From Podochytrium sp. JEL0797 (Eukaryota; Chytridiomycota; Chytridiomycetes; Chytridiales; Chytriomycetaceae): 64,000 nucleotides of DNA. A program made the position numbers and the translations under genes. Of this stretch, positions 15,737-28,984 are shown in pieces. The notes under the pieces are model-generated. The model saw nothing but the letters and a program-made list of their open reading frames with translations, was not told where the DNA came from and searched no databases. How positions within the stretch are numbered: the first letter of the stretch is position 1; every line of letters starts with the position of its first letter. The stretch spans positions 1 through 64,000 of the forward strand of contig JADGJG010000025.1 in NCBI GenBank assembly GCA_027596195.1, in the 5' to 3' direction.

Positions 15737-18536
15737 TTATTTCCGCTCCCGAAACTCTACAAACAACCTCTCCGCCCTCTCCACCACCGACCCCACCCCC
15801 AACCCCTGCCCCTCCCTCAAAACCCTCACCAAATCCTCCTTCGTAACCCCCACCATCCCGACCCCAACCCCTCCTCCACCTCTTTTCGGATGCAAAAACG
15901 CATGCCCCAACAACTCTGGAATCGTCATTCGTTTCTTTGGATCTCGATCCAAACAACTCTTCATGACTTCCAACAACGCCGCATCTCCACACGGTGGGAA
16001 CTGGATTTGATAATTCGGGTCCGCGATGGCCGAGAGCTTTTGCATGACGGTGAGGGAGGAGAAGGGTGGGGATCCGTACACGAGTTGGTAGAGGATGCAA
16101 CCGAGGGACCAGATGTCGGAGGGTCTGCCCAACTGGTAATTTCGCGTTGATTTAGCAAGGCAAGGAGGAGGAGGAGGGGGGGGGGTAGGGCATTGTAAAA
16201 CCTCACCTTCAACCGCGCCTTGTCCGTCCTCACATCCATCGTCACAACAATACTCTCCGGCGCCATGTAATTCACAGTTCCCGTCTGGTAATCTCTCTGA
16301 ATATTGGTTGTATCGCTCGGAATACTTTTGGCGATCCCGAAATCAATGAGCTTGAGTTTGCCTTCGACAATCAAAAAGTTGGCCGGTTTGAGGTCCGAAT
16401 GGACAATTTTTTCGTTGTGGATTTGTTGGACGGATTGGAGCATCTGGAATCGAAAGATGGTGTTGAGGATGGGTTGCGGGCGGGGAGGGTGGGCGAATAC
16501 AAAGGGGGGGAGTGGGTCATAAAATTACCTGCGTCCAATTCATGCGAATGAAATTCAAATTCCCAATCAAACTCTTGTCTTTCAACAAGAGATGCGCGAG
16601 ATCAATCTCTCCATACTCCAACAACTGTTTTTTTGCACAACAGAAACGCGGAAGATGAGCACACACGACGCGAACCCCCCAACCAAAAATACAACAAAAC
16701 TCACCAACAACAAACTCCTCTTCTCCCAATCCACCTCCGAATCCCACAACCGTATAATCCATTCACTCCCCTCCATCTTCTTCAACAGCTCAATCTCATT
16801 CAGATACCCTTCAATCGCACTCGGGTCCTGACGGTCCAGTTTGACTTTTTTGAGCGCATAGATTCGGCCGGATTCGGAAATCACTTTGTACACTTTGGAA
16901 GAGGCCCCGCGGCCGATTAGCTCGATTCTTTTGTAAGGGGTGGAGTTGACGAGGATTGTGAGGCCCGAGTGGGCGGGTTTTGGTTTCTGGTTGCGCACGC
17001 GCAAGGGTTAAGAAATCGCGGGTTCATATTGAAATTTTATCGTATTTCTCACATCGTCTTCGGATTTCAGAGGGACAAGGTATTCGGAGGACGGTGGTTG
17101 TTTTTGCGGGGGTGCCACCGTAGGTCGTGGGGGTGCCGCGGATGCAGGAGGAACTGGTGGTGGTTTGGTGGCAGGAGCTGAAGGGTCCGTGAATGAATTT
17201 TGTAACGGGCTGTTGCGGTGTTGCTGTTTTGGTGGTTGCGGTTGGGCGATTGGGGAGAGTTCGTTTGCGGATGGAGGATCGGTGCGATATACAGGTTTTT
17301 GTGGTGGTGGTGGTTGCGGTGGTGATGCTTCGACGGGTCTTCGCGTTTCCTTTGCAGTGAAGGGTTGCGAACGGACAGTTGGGGAATCCTGAACATCATT
17401 TCAGCAAGCGCTTAGACGAACAAGGATGGAAACCAAACGAGTACCGTATTCCCATCTTCCGATTTCGTTGGGGTTGGGTATTGAGTTGCCGATGGAAGAT
17501 TCAAAGGAGATGAGGTGGCTTCGACAACGTTTTGTTGAGCAGAGGAGGGACTCAAATTGCTCGGCGCAACAGACTCCTGCCCAGCCTTTTTGAATTTATC
17601 CAACATGGCCTTCAGACTCTCGCGATTCGCGGTGTTTGGAATCGCCGCTGCACTGTTGGGAACCTTGGGAGCAGGCGTTTCTTTTGGCCGCGGGGTCGAT
17701 TCGGCAGCGGATGGAATCGGCGGAATGGAATCAACAGGCGTGGACACGAGAGTATCCTCAGGAATAACAGGGAACTGTTTCGGAGCCGGGGAATCCATTC
17801 GGTTCACGGTTTTGCGATACCCAGCCAACAACCGATGCAGCCTCTTTTTCGCGTCGGGATTCGCCAACGAGGAAGAAGGTATTGCAGATGGACTCGTGGT
17901 TGTTTGAAGAGGGGTTTGAGGTGGATTTGCGGTTGTTGTGGGTTGATGCAAGGTGGCCGTGGAATCAGTTTCAGATTCGAGCAAAGCGAGTTCGTTTTTG
18001 AGGAGAGAGAGAGGTGTTGCGTTTGCATCGATTCCGGATTGGAGGAGTGATTTTGCGCGGTCAAAGTTTCCTGTTTTGAGAATCAACAGCGAGTCGTTTG
18101 ACGTGTTTCTTTTACCATTTCTCTCTTCCAATTTCGCCCAGTCGACAAACAGTTTTGCTGAATGCGACCCGATTCTCGCTTTGAGGAATTTGAACTTGTC
18201 GCTGACTTCGGTGTAGTTGTCGGGAGAGAGTCTAAGGTGTGTGAGTTTGAACCCTTGTCTAATAGGCACCCACCCCTCGCAGTGAAGATGCTCAAGCCAT
18301 ATCGAAAGAAGCCTAGATTGGTTCTTAGTGTTTCAGCAGCAGTGACTAGAGGACAAGGTTACCGCTCGTCCTTTTGTCCCTTTGGCGAGTCGAGTGCCTT
18401 GACCAAACTGTTTGCACTTAGCGAACATTACTAGGCAGAAAGCAACTCACTCTGCCGATGCCTCCGCAAGCAGCGCCCTTCTTTCGCCCTCCGGTGTCTT
18501 GTCCAAAAGCGCGATCCACTCGCAAACATCCCGCAT
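15737..18536 (-). CDS. MPS1: Dual-specificity kinase MPS1/TTK
   Basis: Kinetochore kinase of the spindle assembly checkpoint. Exons: 18451-18536, 18116-18258, 17445-18070, 17053-17388, 16705-16986, 16529-16624, 16207-16443, 15737-16132; 733 residues. The N-terminal 110 residues resemble the TTK TPR region ([20 protein letters not shown]). A long Ser/Pro/Gln-rich linker follows. The kinase domain spans about 415-690: glycine loop [12 protein letters not shown], Lys in YALKKVKL, catalytic [18 protein letters not shown] in LIDFGIAK, and the MPS1-type activation loop [20 protein letters not shown], then [12 protein letters not shown]. The His-Ser-Asp instead of His-Arg-Asp is normal in this family. 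The first exon start (MRDVCEW) is the least certain part. Confidence 0.93.
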
Positions 18537-19313
18537 CGCAACAACGAAAAAATGTTTTTTTTTTGTCCGAACGCATTTCGACAAGCGTTTTGAGGCTTTG
18601 GAGAGCTCACCTCTACACATCAAAATACGCGTTGCGGAAATGCACAACCCGCATACAAAAAACTACCAACGGATCGTTATTGCATGTCGAGTTTTGTTTC
18701 ATTTTTTTGTGTTATTCTTGATAAAATATGGTTAAAACGTCAAGGACATGTTTAGAGTAGACCAATGATATTTTTCACGCTACCCTGAGCGCCCCCCCTT
18801 TTGTTCATTGCACCCCAGTTTCGCGTTCGGGTTTCGAGTTCCGAGTCATTCTGGGGCGTCATTGGGGTGGGCGTATTCACCTTCCCTTCCTTTGTGCAAC
18901 ATCATAAATGTGGGGCTTGTGTAACAAACACCACTGCAGTCACACACCTACACACCTCACCTCCCCTTTCATTCATTCAACATTATATATTTCATATTTT
19001 CAAATCACGCGAGAAGCGCGTTCATTACTCTTCAGTAAAATTAGTCCTTAATCACCTTTGCCATCCTGGCATCCGCCATCCATCCCGACCTACTACGGAC
19101 CCCCCATCACCTAAACAACCCACGACAGCCACACTCTTACAGCTTGGTACATCCATTTCCCTTTGGTTTCCACACCCCGAGAGGAGAACGTGGCTTCTGA
19201 AATAACACTAGAACATTCTACCTTTGATTTTTTTTTGCCTCCTTATTATTATACCTACGCTTGAGGAACGCAAGCGGATTGGAAGACGAAGATTTTTTCA
19301 AAACCAAACAGGC
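18537..19313. other. Divergent intergenic region
   Basis: 777 bp between the MPS1 start and the small gene at 19,314. It includes T-rich and C-rich tracts and a TATATTTCATATTTTC stretch near 18,984 but no gene or RNA I can recognise. Confidence 0.5.
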
Positions 19314-19837
19314 ATGGCTGAGCAAATCTCCCTCACCGACCTTGTGGATCTTCTGATCGAGTGAGGACACCCCAGATACTCACCCTCACCTCGATTACAA
19401 GCTCACCATCCTCCGCACCCAGCGAGGACTCGACCCAACGACTCTTGACCTCGCACCACATTCCCGCCGTCAAAGACATTCTGCAAGACCGCCCCTCCTG
19501 TCTGCAAGACATCCAACAGAGATCATACGAATCGTTTGCAGAACTGCAGGTTTGGCCGTGTCCCTGCGCACGCTCGCAACGGGTTCTGACGGCAAACCCC
19601 CGAATACAGAGTGATGTCGAAACTTTCCTGTTCCACCTGTCTGCAAAGTACGGCAAAGACGAAGAAATCGCAACCCTGGGAAGGTCCATGGCCCAGATTA
19701 TGCGAATGGCCGCTGAATTGTTTCGCGATGATGGAGTGCAGGAGTCGGGTTATCAGCCCAAATACGCCGTCAAGGATGGCGATGCATTCGGAGGTATGGA
19801 ATCATCTGTGCTGAGGAGTCTGGGGGCGTATCAGTGA
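19314..19837 (+). CDS. Uncharacterised small helical protein
   Basis: I do not recognise this gene. Three exons (19314-19360, 19402-19549, 19610-19837) give 140 residues with consistent splice phases; intron 1 is only 41 nt. The protein starts MAEQISLTDLVDLLI, is mostly helical and carries charged amphipathic stretches such as VKDILQDRPSCLQDIQQRS and IATLGRSMAQIMRMAAELF. No signal peptide or membrane segment is visible. The exon-intron pattern and codon regularity argue that it is real. The next gene at 20,133 runs the same way. Confidence 0.55.
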
Positions 19838-20132
19838 ATGCTGTCACCGTTGACGAGCGAAAAAGCGGCCTAGACGAAAGCGGAATTTCGAATTTGAATT
19901 GGCCGATCATCGCGATTGATTCGTGCGCGATATTCTGTAACGTCATTGTGTCTCGTATAGTGGGCGAGTGGTTGGTGGCCCCCTGTCACCTGTGAGCGGA
20001 ATATTGCAGAATGCGAATCTCGAACACGCCTCTGTAGAAGCTATCTCGTTTGATCAAGGAGTATTCTGGATCATCTGAATGCTTAGCGCCCTTGGAACTT
20101 TGTGTCCGTGAAGGGACGACAACAGCAAACTG

Positions 20133-21182
20133 ATGATTTCACTCCACAAAAAACCTACAGACCAAAAAGTATCCCTCGCACGCAGAAACACAGACGGCTC
20201 CGTACTCTTCACCAACTCGTATTCCGGAAACAGCCTCCCCGAAGACTTTTTCCGCGTCTCAGGTAAAAAACCCTCCCCACGAGAATCACCTCCGCGCATT
20301 GCTCATTTCGACCTCGAATACCCATTTTTTATTCTTCACACACGCAGAAATCGACGACAACTTGACCCCCATCTACATCAATCCAAGCCTCGAACTGCCC
20401 AAATCCCAAATCCCCGAACTCGGCACTGTGTCGCGATTCGACGGAATCCCGCGCGTCCACAAATCCAAGCATCAAGGGGTCGCATGCACATCCTCCGGTA
20501 AGGAAAACATTCCCGTCTTGTTCCTCGTCTCGTGCCTGATTTTTCATTAAACCGCCATGTCTTTTTTACCCAAAAAACAGTCGAATTCATGGAATACTCT
20601 GCCTTCCAATCCTTTGCCCCACTTTCAGACTCCACAAACGCCCTCTACTCTGTCAAAGAAACCATTGGAATCTACCAACCCCACCGCAGCAGCAGCCACG
20701 CGTCCAAACTCGACCCACAGCGTGATTTCGCGTTGAGTCTCGCAGACGTTGCAACAGATTCCAACGGAAACTTTGATCTTGAATCCGTACGCGCACGTCT
20801 CGCATCGGAAGGAGGCGGGAACGCGGACGCGGACGCTGTTGTAGAAAAGTTGACGACGGCCGCGATTTACAATCTGAATCTGTTGCAGGATCAGAAGCTG
20901 ATTAAAAAAACGATGGGGATTAATCCGGATCAGGACAAGTTGTGTAAGTACTCGAGTTTTTTTTTGCCCAACGTGTTGTTGAAGAATCAATTCTTTTTTG
21001 TCAATGACATCTGCCCTCGACCTCAAGTTTCCAAGATTCAATCTTCATTGCTGCATTCTGTGTTGAAGTCCAAATCGAAAGCGATCGGCAAGAACGCGAA
21101 GGCTGCGGGTTCTCTGGATTTGAAGATGCATTCGTTGGAGCCGGTGTTCAAGGGAATGCTGCACCCAGCGAAATTGAAGTAA
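20133..21182 (+). CDS. Uncharacterised protein, conserved-looking
   Basis: Four exons (20133-20262, 20348-20497, 20581-20943, 21028-21182), 265 residues; all junctions keep phase. The N-terminal third has a compact motif-like region (SLARRNTDGSVLFTNSYSG, then DDNLTPIYINPSLELPKSQ), followed by VEFMEYSAFQSFAP and a helical middle. The tail is Lys-rich. No signal peptide, membrane segment or catalytic motif is evident; a soluble, possibly nuclear protein is a guess. Start chosen at the first ATG; an upstream exon is possible. Confidence 0.55.
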
Positions 21183-22266
21183 AATTAAGTGTACCGTCGA
21201 TTTCTTTCACCTTGCTCGCTTGATCCTGGCCTGGATCCATCCAAAACAAGTCTGGAAGCTCCGAAGTCTCTCCCGCTCCTTCCTTAGGTGTATCTCGACC
21301 GTCTCCTTCGCCTCCCTCAATATCCGCCGCTTTCTGCCACTTTCTGACCCCGCCATCACCAAATCTCGCGAACCTTCCGAACACGACCTCACGCTCCTCG
21401 GCAGCTCTCCTCCTTCCTACCAAACCTCCTCTCAGGAGGAAACGGAAGAACCTAAAAAAATCTATTGGACAACCGGCGCTGATATTAATGACGAGTTTAT
21501 TTTTCGCACCCTCAAGCTGTCAATTCTTTGCGTTGAAATGTCGCGTCTGGTCCATTTGAACCTCTCCCGTTGCAATCTGGAGGGGCCAATTCCGATCGAT
21601 TCTGGAAACCTCAAAAGTCTTAAAGTGTTGCATTTGGCCGGAAGTAATGCTGAAGGACCTATTCCCTCCACAATCGCCACTCTTAAGCAATTGAAGGAGC
21701 TGAGGTTGCACAACAACATGCTTACTGGTCCAATTTTCTGCAGAGTTATCCCGTCTCTCCAATTTGAGATTTCTATCACTGGAATACAAGCAACTCTCAG
21801 GTCAATTACCATCTAGTATTGGCCTTCTCTCAAAACTGGAATGTATATCCCTCAGCAATAATGACTTTTCCGGCTCAATTCCTCGTGATTGGGGCACCCT
21901 CTCAAATTTGCAGTCACTTTTGCTTGAGGAGAACGCCAGGTTGTCCAGCGCTATTCCCCAAGCTATCGGAAAGCTCACGAACCTGGAAACACTGTGTTTG
22001 TTTGACTGCAATTTGTCTGGAGAAATTCCGCTCGAGCTTGGTCAACTTGTGAAGTTGCAATACTTGTAACTGAATGGCAACGCGTTGCTGTCTGGAGAAG
22101 TTCCTGCGGAAATGGCTGTCTTGGAGCGGTTGGTGGTATTGGATGTGTGTGGGTGTCCCAGAGTGACTTGTTCAGTGAGGTTTCGAGAAGGTTTTTGTGG
22201 GAAGGAAACCTTGAGGAGGACAGCGACTTGGACTGAAAAAAATATGAAAATGCGTACTTTGATTTA
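21183..22266 (+). pseudogene. Broken F-box-like/LRR gene
   Basis: Begins directly at the stop codon of the preceding gene. An F-box-like helix pair (LARLILAWIHPKQVWKLRS) is followed, from about 21,480, by plant-type leucine-rich repeats (LKSLKVLHLAGSNAEGPIPS and similar). The repeats shift frame near 21,742, continue as LSRLSNLRFLSLEYKQLSG, hit an in-frame TAA at 22,068, and resume as LSGEVPAEMAVLERLVVLD. No start codon precedes the F-box part. One frameshift, one stop and 5' truncation make this a pseudogene; a related broken copy is at 45,194-46,546. Confidence 0.7.
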
Positions 22267-22678
22267 ACGCGGTGCATTTGTTGTCACTGAAGCGTTTCAA
22301 CCCCATCCGTCGCGTTTACTGAGAATCACACAGGGTTTGGGGCGACACTGGTTCAATGCCTGCACAGTTTTTGCGTTTGAGCTGTATTGGGACATTATGA
22401 AATCCTCCTTGCCGCAAATCACCTTATCTGTATAAATTAAGAGTTTTCAAATACGTTCACCACATTCGTTTATCACAAAAATTCACAAAAACGTCTTCTT
22501 TGAACCCGCGATTCAAATTTTGCAATCTCACACCATACTCGGCTCGTTTCATTCACATCTCTCATAAAGAGAGGGCCAACGATACCCGAAAAAAATTTCC
22601 ATTGTTCTGTTTTTGGAATCGCTCACAAAGGAACAATTTGTGACATCTGAACCCCGCCCACACATACACAAAGATATC
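22267..22678. other. Upstream region of the 22,679 gene
   Basis: About 410 bp without coding signal; a TATAAATTAA stretch lies near 22,431-22,440. No other element recognised. Confidence 0.4.
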
Positions 22679-24603
22679 ATGGGCTTCTACACCGACACGT
22701 ACGAAGCCTCCCCACCATCACGCAACAGAAACTACCAGCAACAGGCAGACGAGTCCGAAGACACCACTGACTTGGAGTCGTGGGACAAATATTGGAGAGC
22801 GTGGAAGAAGGAGCAGGAGCTTGAAAAACAACAGCAACGACTGAAGGCCCAGCGGCAACAAGAACAGAGAACTTTTTCATTTGCGAGAGACTCGGAACCG
22901 CAACAGGAATACTCCGCGCGTTCACCAAAACCCGTTTCTTCAAACACCAACAAAGAGGATTGGTTCGTGGACTTTGTGAAGAACAGTATCGCGCGTGTAT
23001 CGGGAACCAGTGATAGTCGCGTGCAAAACAAGGCTGCTGTGCCCCCCTCGGAGTCTCCCCGCGAATATTACGAACCGCAATCCCAGCCACGCCCCACTTC
23101 CCACCACACCCATAAAGACGAAGACCGGTTCGTCAATTCTGTCAGAAACACGATCCGCAGTGACCCGAGAACAACCGATCACCACGCCACCAAACCTACG
23201 ACGGACTCTCCAGAACGGGAATACGATCTCTCATATCTTCAAGAGTACCACACCCACGACAACACTCCCCCCACCCGTCCAACCCGCACCAACAAGGACG
23301 AAGACTGGTTCATCAACGTCCTCCGCAGCGACCTCCCTGCCGACACAGCCGCGTCCTTGTACCTCAACAAAGCGAAATCTTTCCTCTCAGAATTCACCGT
23401 GGCTGGACAAAAGGAGAAGCAAAAAAAGCAGTGGACGGGTGTGATTCCGGACCGTGTCAAGCGCAGTAGTGGCAAGGGAGGAGTGTTTGGAGATTCCACG
23501 TATTACGAGCCAATTACGAGTAAAATGGCGTGGGAGCAAGGACCCATTTTTCCTGGGTTGAAGCAGAGCGGGTACACGGTGCAAGGCGCGGCAACGGCCA
23601 CGTTTTGGATTTTCGCGTTTGGGGCGACCGTGACGTTGCTTTATGAGGTAAAAACAACCAGCTGTCATCTATTCTCATACTAAAAATACGAATTCTTCAG
23701 GCCATGAACGCGCTCAAAAAATCCGGCAACCTCGCCCCCACAATCGACGCCCTCGAACGCCTCACAGGCCTCAACCTCAGCTGGATCCTCTACCTTTACG
23801 ATGTGGACCCCACGCAAGAGTACCTCCAAACCGCGTCCAAAATCCACAAGCTACCCCCCGTCGAAGTCGTGGCCGACGCGAGTGGACACCCGTTGAAAGG
23901 ACGCAGCCTGTTTGCAGACCGATGGACCTCGTCCTCTGAGAAAAAGAACACTCACGCGCAGTTTTATGAAAAGGACCCGTTGGTGGGACATGTGCCAGGA
24001 CCTACAGCTTCTTCATCGAATTTCAACCCCATGGGATGGAGACAACACCACCCACCACCACCACCCCAAACCCACGTTCACGAGCCTGTGCACCAACAAC
24101 CCCCCTCGCCAAGCCTCATCCAATCCCTCATATCCTTCCAACTGCCAAGCATTCCACCACCACCCCCACTCAGACCCAAACCTACCCCTACCGACTTCAC
24201 AACGAAACCCAAACCCCGCCGCACGCGTCCCCAAACATGGCTCGATTTCCCACTCCCGGAACGCGTCTATTACCCCGCCAAAGCGAACCCCGATTACCCT
24301 CACCTCGCGTTTTTTCCAACACCCATCTGCACCATGTTGGACTGGAACGATTACCTGTGGGGAACGTCGCAAGACGCGGCAGCGTGGGCTCTCGGAGTCA
24401 CGGTGGTAAAGCCTGTGGAGGCGGTGGCGGGGACGGTGCATGGGGGTGTGAAGGAGGTCGGGGAGTGGGTCGGGTGGGGGAGGAGGTATGGTACGCAGAC
24501 GGTGAGGAGGGCGTTGGGGTATAGCAAGAAGCCGGTGGTGGTCTTGCCGGAGAGGAAAGTGAAGCCAAAGATTGAGGTGGTTAGTTCCAAGTGGTTTTCG
24601 TAA
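22679..24603 (+). CDS. Uncharacterised membrane protein with internal repeats
   Basis: I do not recognise this family. Two exons (22679-23647, 23701-24603), 623 residues. The N-terminal part is charged, with a Gln/Lys/Arg helix (residues about 35-65). Three imperfect repeats follow: NKEDWFVDFVKNSIAR, HKDEDRFVNSVRNTIR and NKDEDWFINVLRSDL, about 60-65 residues apart. One hydrophobic segment (TATFWIFAFGATVTLLYE) crosses the splice junction at about residue 310-325. The second exon has a globular stretch (LERLTGLNLSWILYLYDVD), a Pro/His-rich linker and a basic tail. A single-pass membrane protein, perhaps of an organelle, is the most I can infer. Confidence 0.65.
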
Positions 24604-24837
24604 ATTGGAAGGATAAGAGGAATTGCGGCTTGTGTGAATGAGAAAACGAGTGAGAGGCTGGATTCGCGTGTTTATTTTTGTTTGTTGTTTCTTTTTGCTC
24701 TTTTTCATTCTTTTTACTTTTGCTTATCGCGAATAAAATGAATAATAAACTCTCATATTAATATCTACTTATGGGCTGATCTTGGGGCTGATGTTCCGAA
24801 ATCGAATTTTCGACCCCGCCAAAAACACTCCTCAAAC

Positions 24838-26490
<1,653 letters not shown>

Positions 26491-27261
26491 AGTGTAATGT
26501 CGTCGTTCTCTACTCACTAAAGGAAGAGAAAATAAAAAATATAAATAAAGAAACCATCTATAAACCAATTAATGATTCGGCTTCCACGAGCCTGCATCAA
26601 AACACACTACGGGGAAAACATATGCACGCTCATAATATAACCAGAAACGCGCTAAAGGACGAGTTGTTCTGTTTCTCGCTATCATGGAGTAAGTTTCATT
26701 TTTTGACTTGTTTGCGCGTTTGACAGGCCGTCTTTTTCGATCTACACACTCACCAACACGCTTCCCCCAATCAGATCCACATCACGCGCTAAATGCTTCA
26801 TAACAAGGACGTATATTTGTTCCTTTTCTTTGTTGCAATCCATTGGTTTCCAGAACTCGTGAATTCGCTCGATGACTGGATGTAAGACGGGGTTCCCCGC
26901 ATTAACAGGTCACTTGCTGGAGTCGAGAAGGGAGAGTTGTAATGGCCCCTTGATTAGTCTGATTATTCACTTTGGTTTGGCTTTTCCAGCTATATTTTTG
27001 CTCCTGGCTGCACAAGGTCAGCTTTCGCGGGGTGCAACTCCCTGCAGGAGCTTCTAAAGAATGTAAAAGTCAAAAGATTGATGATAAACACGCGTTACGT
27101 TTATCGTTTCTACTAAAAAACGAAGTGTAACGAGAAGCTGCGACGACTGCGAAAACTGTTTATAAACGTTTATGGAGGAGAGAGGAAATTATAAGAGAAA
27201 GAGCGGAGAAGGAAACGCGTCGAGATTGCTCAGCGAAAACTCAGCCAAAAAAAGCCAAGCC
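26491..27261. other. Intergenic; possible leftward exons
   Basis: 770 bp with no confident gene. On the minus strand a protein-like piece (IHEFWKPMDCNKEKEQIYVL, VMKHLARDVDLIGGSVL) occupies about 26,755-26,880, ends at a good donor (GTGAGTGTG), and after a 65-70 nt gap a short end (RETEQLVL, stop) follows near 26,645-26,685. No upstream exon or start was found, so this may be a relic. Upstream of the UreG-like gene an in-frame ATG at 27,172 is an alternative start for it. Confidence 0.3.
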
Positions 27262-28776
27262 ATGTCCAACCAGCAAAACGTTCCCTTCTCGTCGCACTCT
27301 GCCTCGTACCGTCCACCCTCTGGCGCGGCACCCGGCCCCGGGATGCATTCGCACGATGGTGAGAATGGCCAATACCTAGTAAACACGCACTAATAACACT
27401 CCCCAGGCGTCAGCTTCCACGACGCTTCGCACTCGGCACCCGTTGCACGAAACCCAGGGATGCACTCGCACGATGGAGTGGTACTACTTCTATCTAGTTC
27501 GCTTCCCCTCTAAACAAAGCACAGAACTTCCACGGCGCCCACGACGCCGCCCCAGAGCCCCAGCAGTACTCCCCCCAGCAACTGCAACAGCTCCAACAAC
27601 TCATGAACATGATGCGTCAACAGCAACTTCAAGCCGATGAAGGAGGAGTAAGTGTCTCTTGCCAAAAAAAACAAAAAAAACTGACTGGCCCCAGCACGGC
27701 TCGCACTCGCACGGCGGAGAACCCTGCCAAGGCCACGGCGGTCACGGTGACCACGGCGGAAACACCCACCAAGAAGAAGACACGTCCGACGTTGCCGGCA
27801 CTTTCGCCACGCGCGTACTCCCTTACACGTCCCTCGAAGGCCGCGACTTTGCCACAAAGGCTTTCTGCATCGGAATCGCAGGTCCCTGTGGATCAGGCAA
27901 AACAACCCTCGTCAAAGCACTGTGTGCCGCCTTCAAAAACGATCACAAGATGTGTGTGATTGTGAACGACATGTTTACTACCCTTGATGCCGAGGAACTG
28001 ATCGAAGAGGCTGTTCTCGACAAGGAATTGGTGAAGGGGTTGACTACTGGTATCTGGTCGCGTGTCGCGATTGATGAGGATGTTGAGGACAATTTCAAGG
28101 TTTCGGAAGCACTTTCGCAAAAGTTTGCGTGTGAGATTTTGTTGTTGGAGGCTTCGGGGGATAACTTGGGGGGTACGTACTTGAGTTTTTCGAGCGGAGT
28201 AGAGTGGAGTGGGAGCCAAACTTCGGGAGAGAAGCGAGGCGGTGCGGAAGCGGAAGCGCGAACCAGGAGATAAGCGAGGTGCAAGCGCGAGGCGCACGCT
28301 CGCGCACGCGCGCGAAGCGTCGCTGTAGAGTGACGGAACCCGATGTAATCCTTTGGGAAGTGGTTGGCGAGACTGCTGATTTACGCGTATTCGAATCTGC
28401 GTAATGCACCTTTCGAGGATCTTCCACCTTAACCCAAATTCTCACTCCTCTCCACCCCACACCCCATCCAGCCAACTTTGACCGCAACCTCTCGGACTTC
28501 ACAATCTTCCTCCTCGACACTGCCGCCGGCGAGAAAATGCCCCTCAAGGGCGGAAAGGGAGTAACCCAATGTGACCTCCTCGTCCTCAACAAGACAGACC
28601 TCGCGCCCCACTGTGACGTCAACTTGTCCGTCCTCGAAGCGAACGCGAGACAAATGAGAGGCGATGGACCCGTCGTGTTGGCCGCGTTGAAGAAGGGAGA
28701 CGGTGTGCAGGCGATTGTGGAGGCTGTGAGGAAGCAGTTTGAGGAGAGTGGGGCCAAGGCGTTTTTTAAAAAGTGA
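27262..28776 (+). CDS. UreG-like GTPase lacking the CPH nickel motif
   Basis: Belongs to the UreG/HypB GTPase family; canonical UreG inserts nickel into urease. Exons 27262-27358, 27407-27480, 27525-27647, 27695-28172, 28472-28776; 358 residues. A His/Gln-rich N terminus has two PGMHSHDG repeats and a HGSHSHGG...GHGGHGDHGG tract, the metal-buffering head of eukaryotic UreG. Then P-loop GPCGSGKT (about 161-168), VNDMFTTLDAEEL, SGDNLGANFDR, and the guanine motif NKTDLAP. At the place of the invariant TG-GCPH-TAIRED the protein has TGIWSRVAIDED, so the Cys-Pro-His metal site is lost. It may be a repurposed or inactive paralogue. Intron 4 is 299 nt and GC-rich. Start could also be 27,172. Confidence 0.85.
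28173..28471 (+). other. Long GC-rich intron related to that of NDUFS3
   Basis: Intron 4 of the UreG-like gene. The stretch 28,190-28,345 is full of GAGCG, GCGAAG and CGCGCG words and contains GCGCGAAGCGTCGCT, shared with the NDUFS3 intron 3. The other introns of this gene are 44-48 nt. Confidence 0.6.
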
Positions 28777-28984
28777 AGTGAATGAATGGGTCGGAGAAGG
28801 ACATTTATCACGTGTGCTGTGCTACAACGCGATGTTTTTTACCACCCGCTGCCAGCTTGTACTCTAGCGCCAGAAGTATTGCCATTACCGTAGTTGTTGC
28901 TGTTGTTGTACCATGTTCCTCTGTTTCGGAAATCTTTCTTCGCAATTCGGTTAATGTAGACATGGAGAACACTCTATTTCGCGT

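Noticed and set aside
14805..16100. A 431-codon leftward open frame spanning NDUFS3 exon 3 and the MPS1 3' end
   Set aside because: Crosses two well-supported genes, begins without ATG context, and its translation is a low-complexity shadow.
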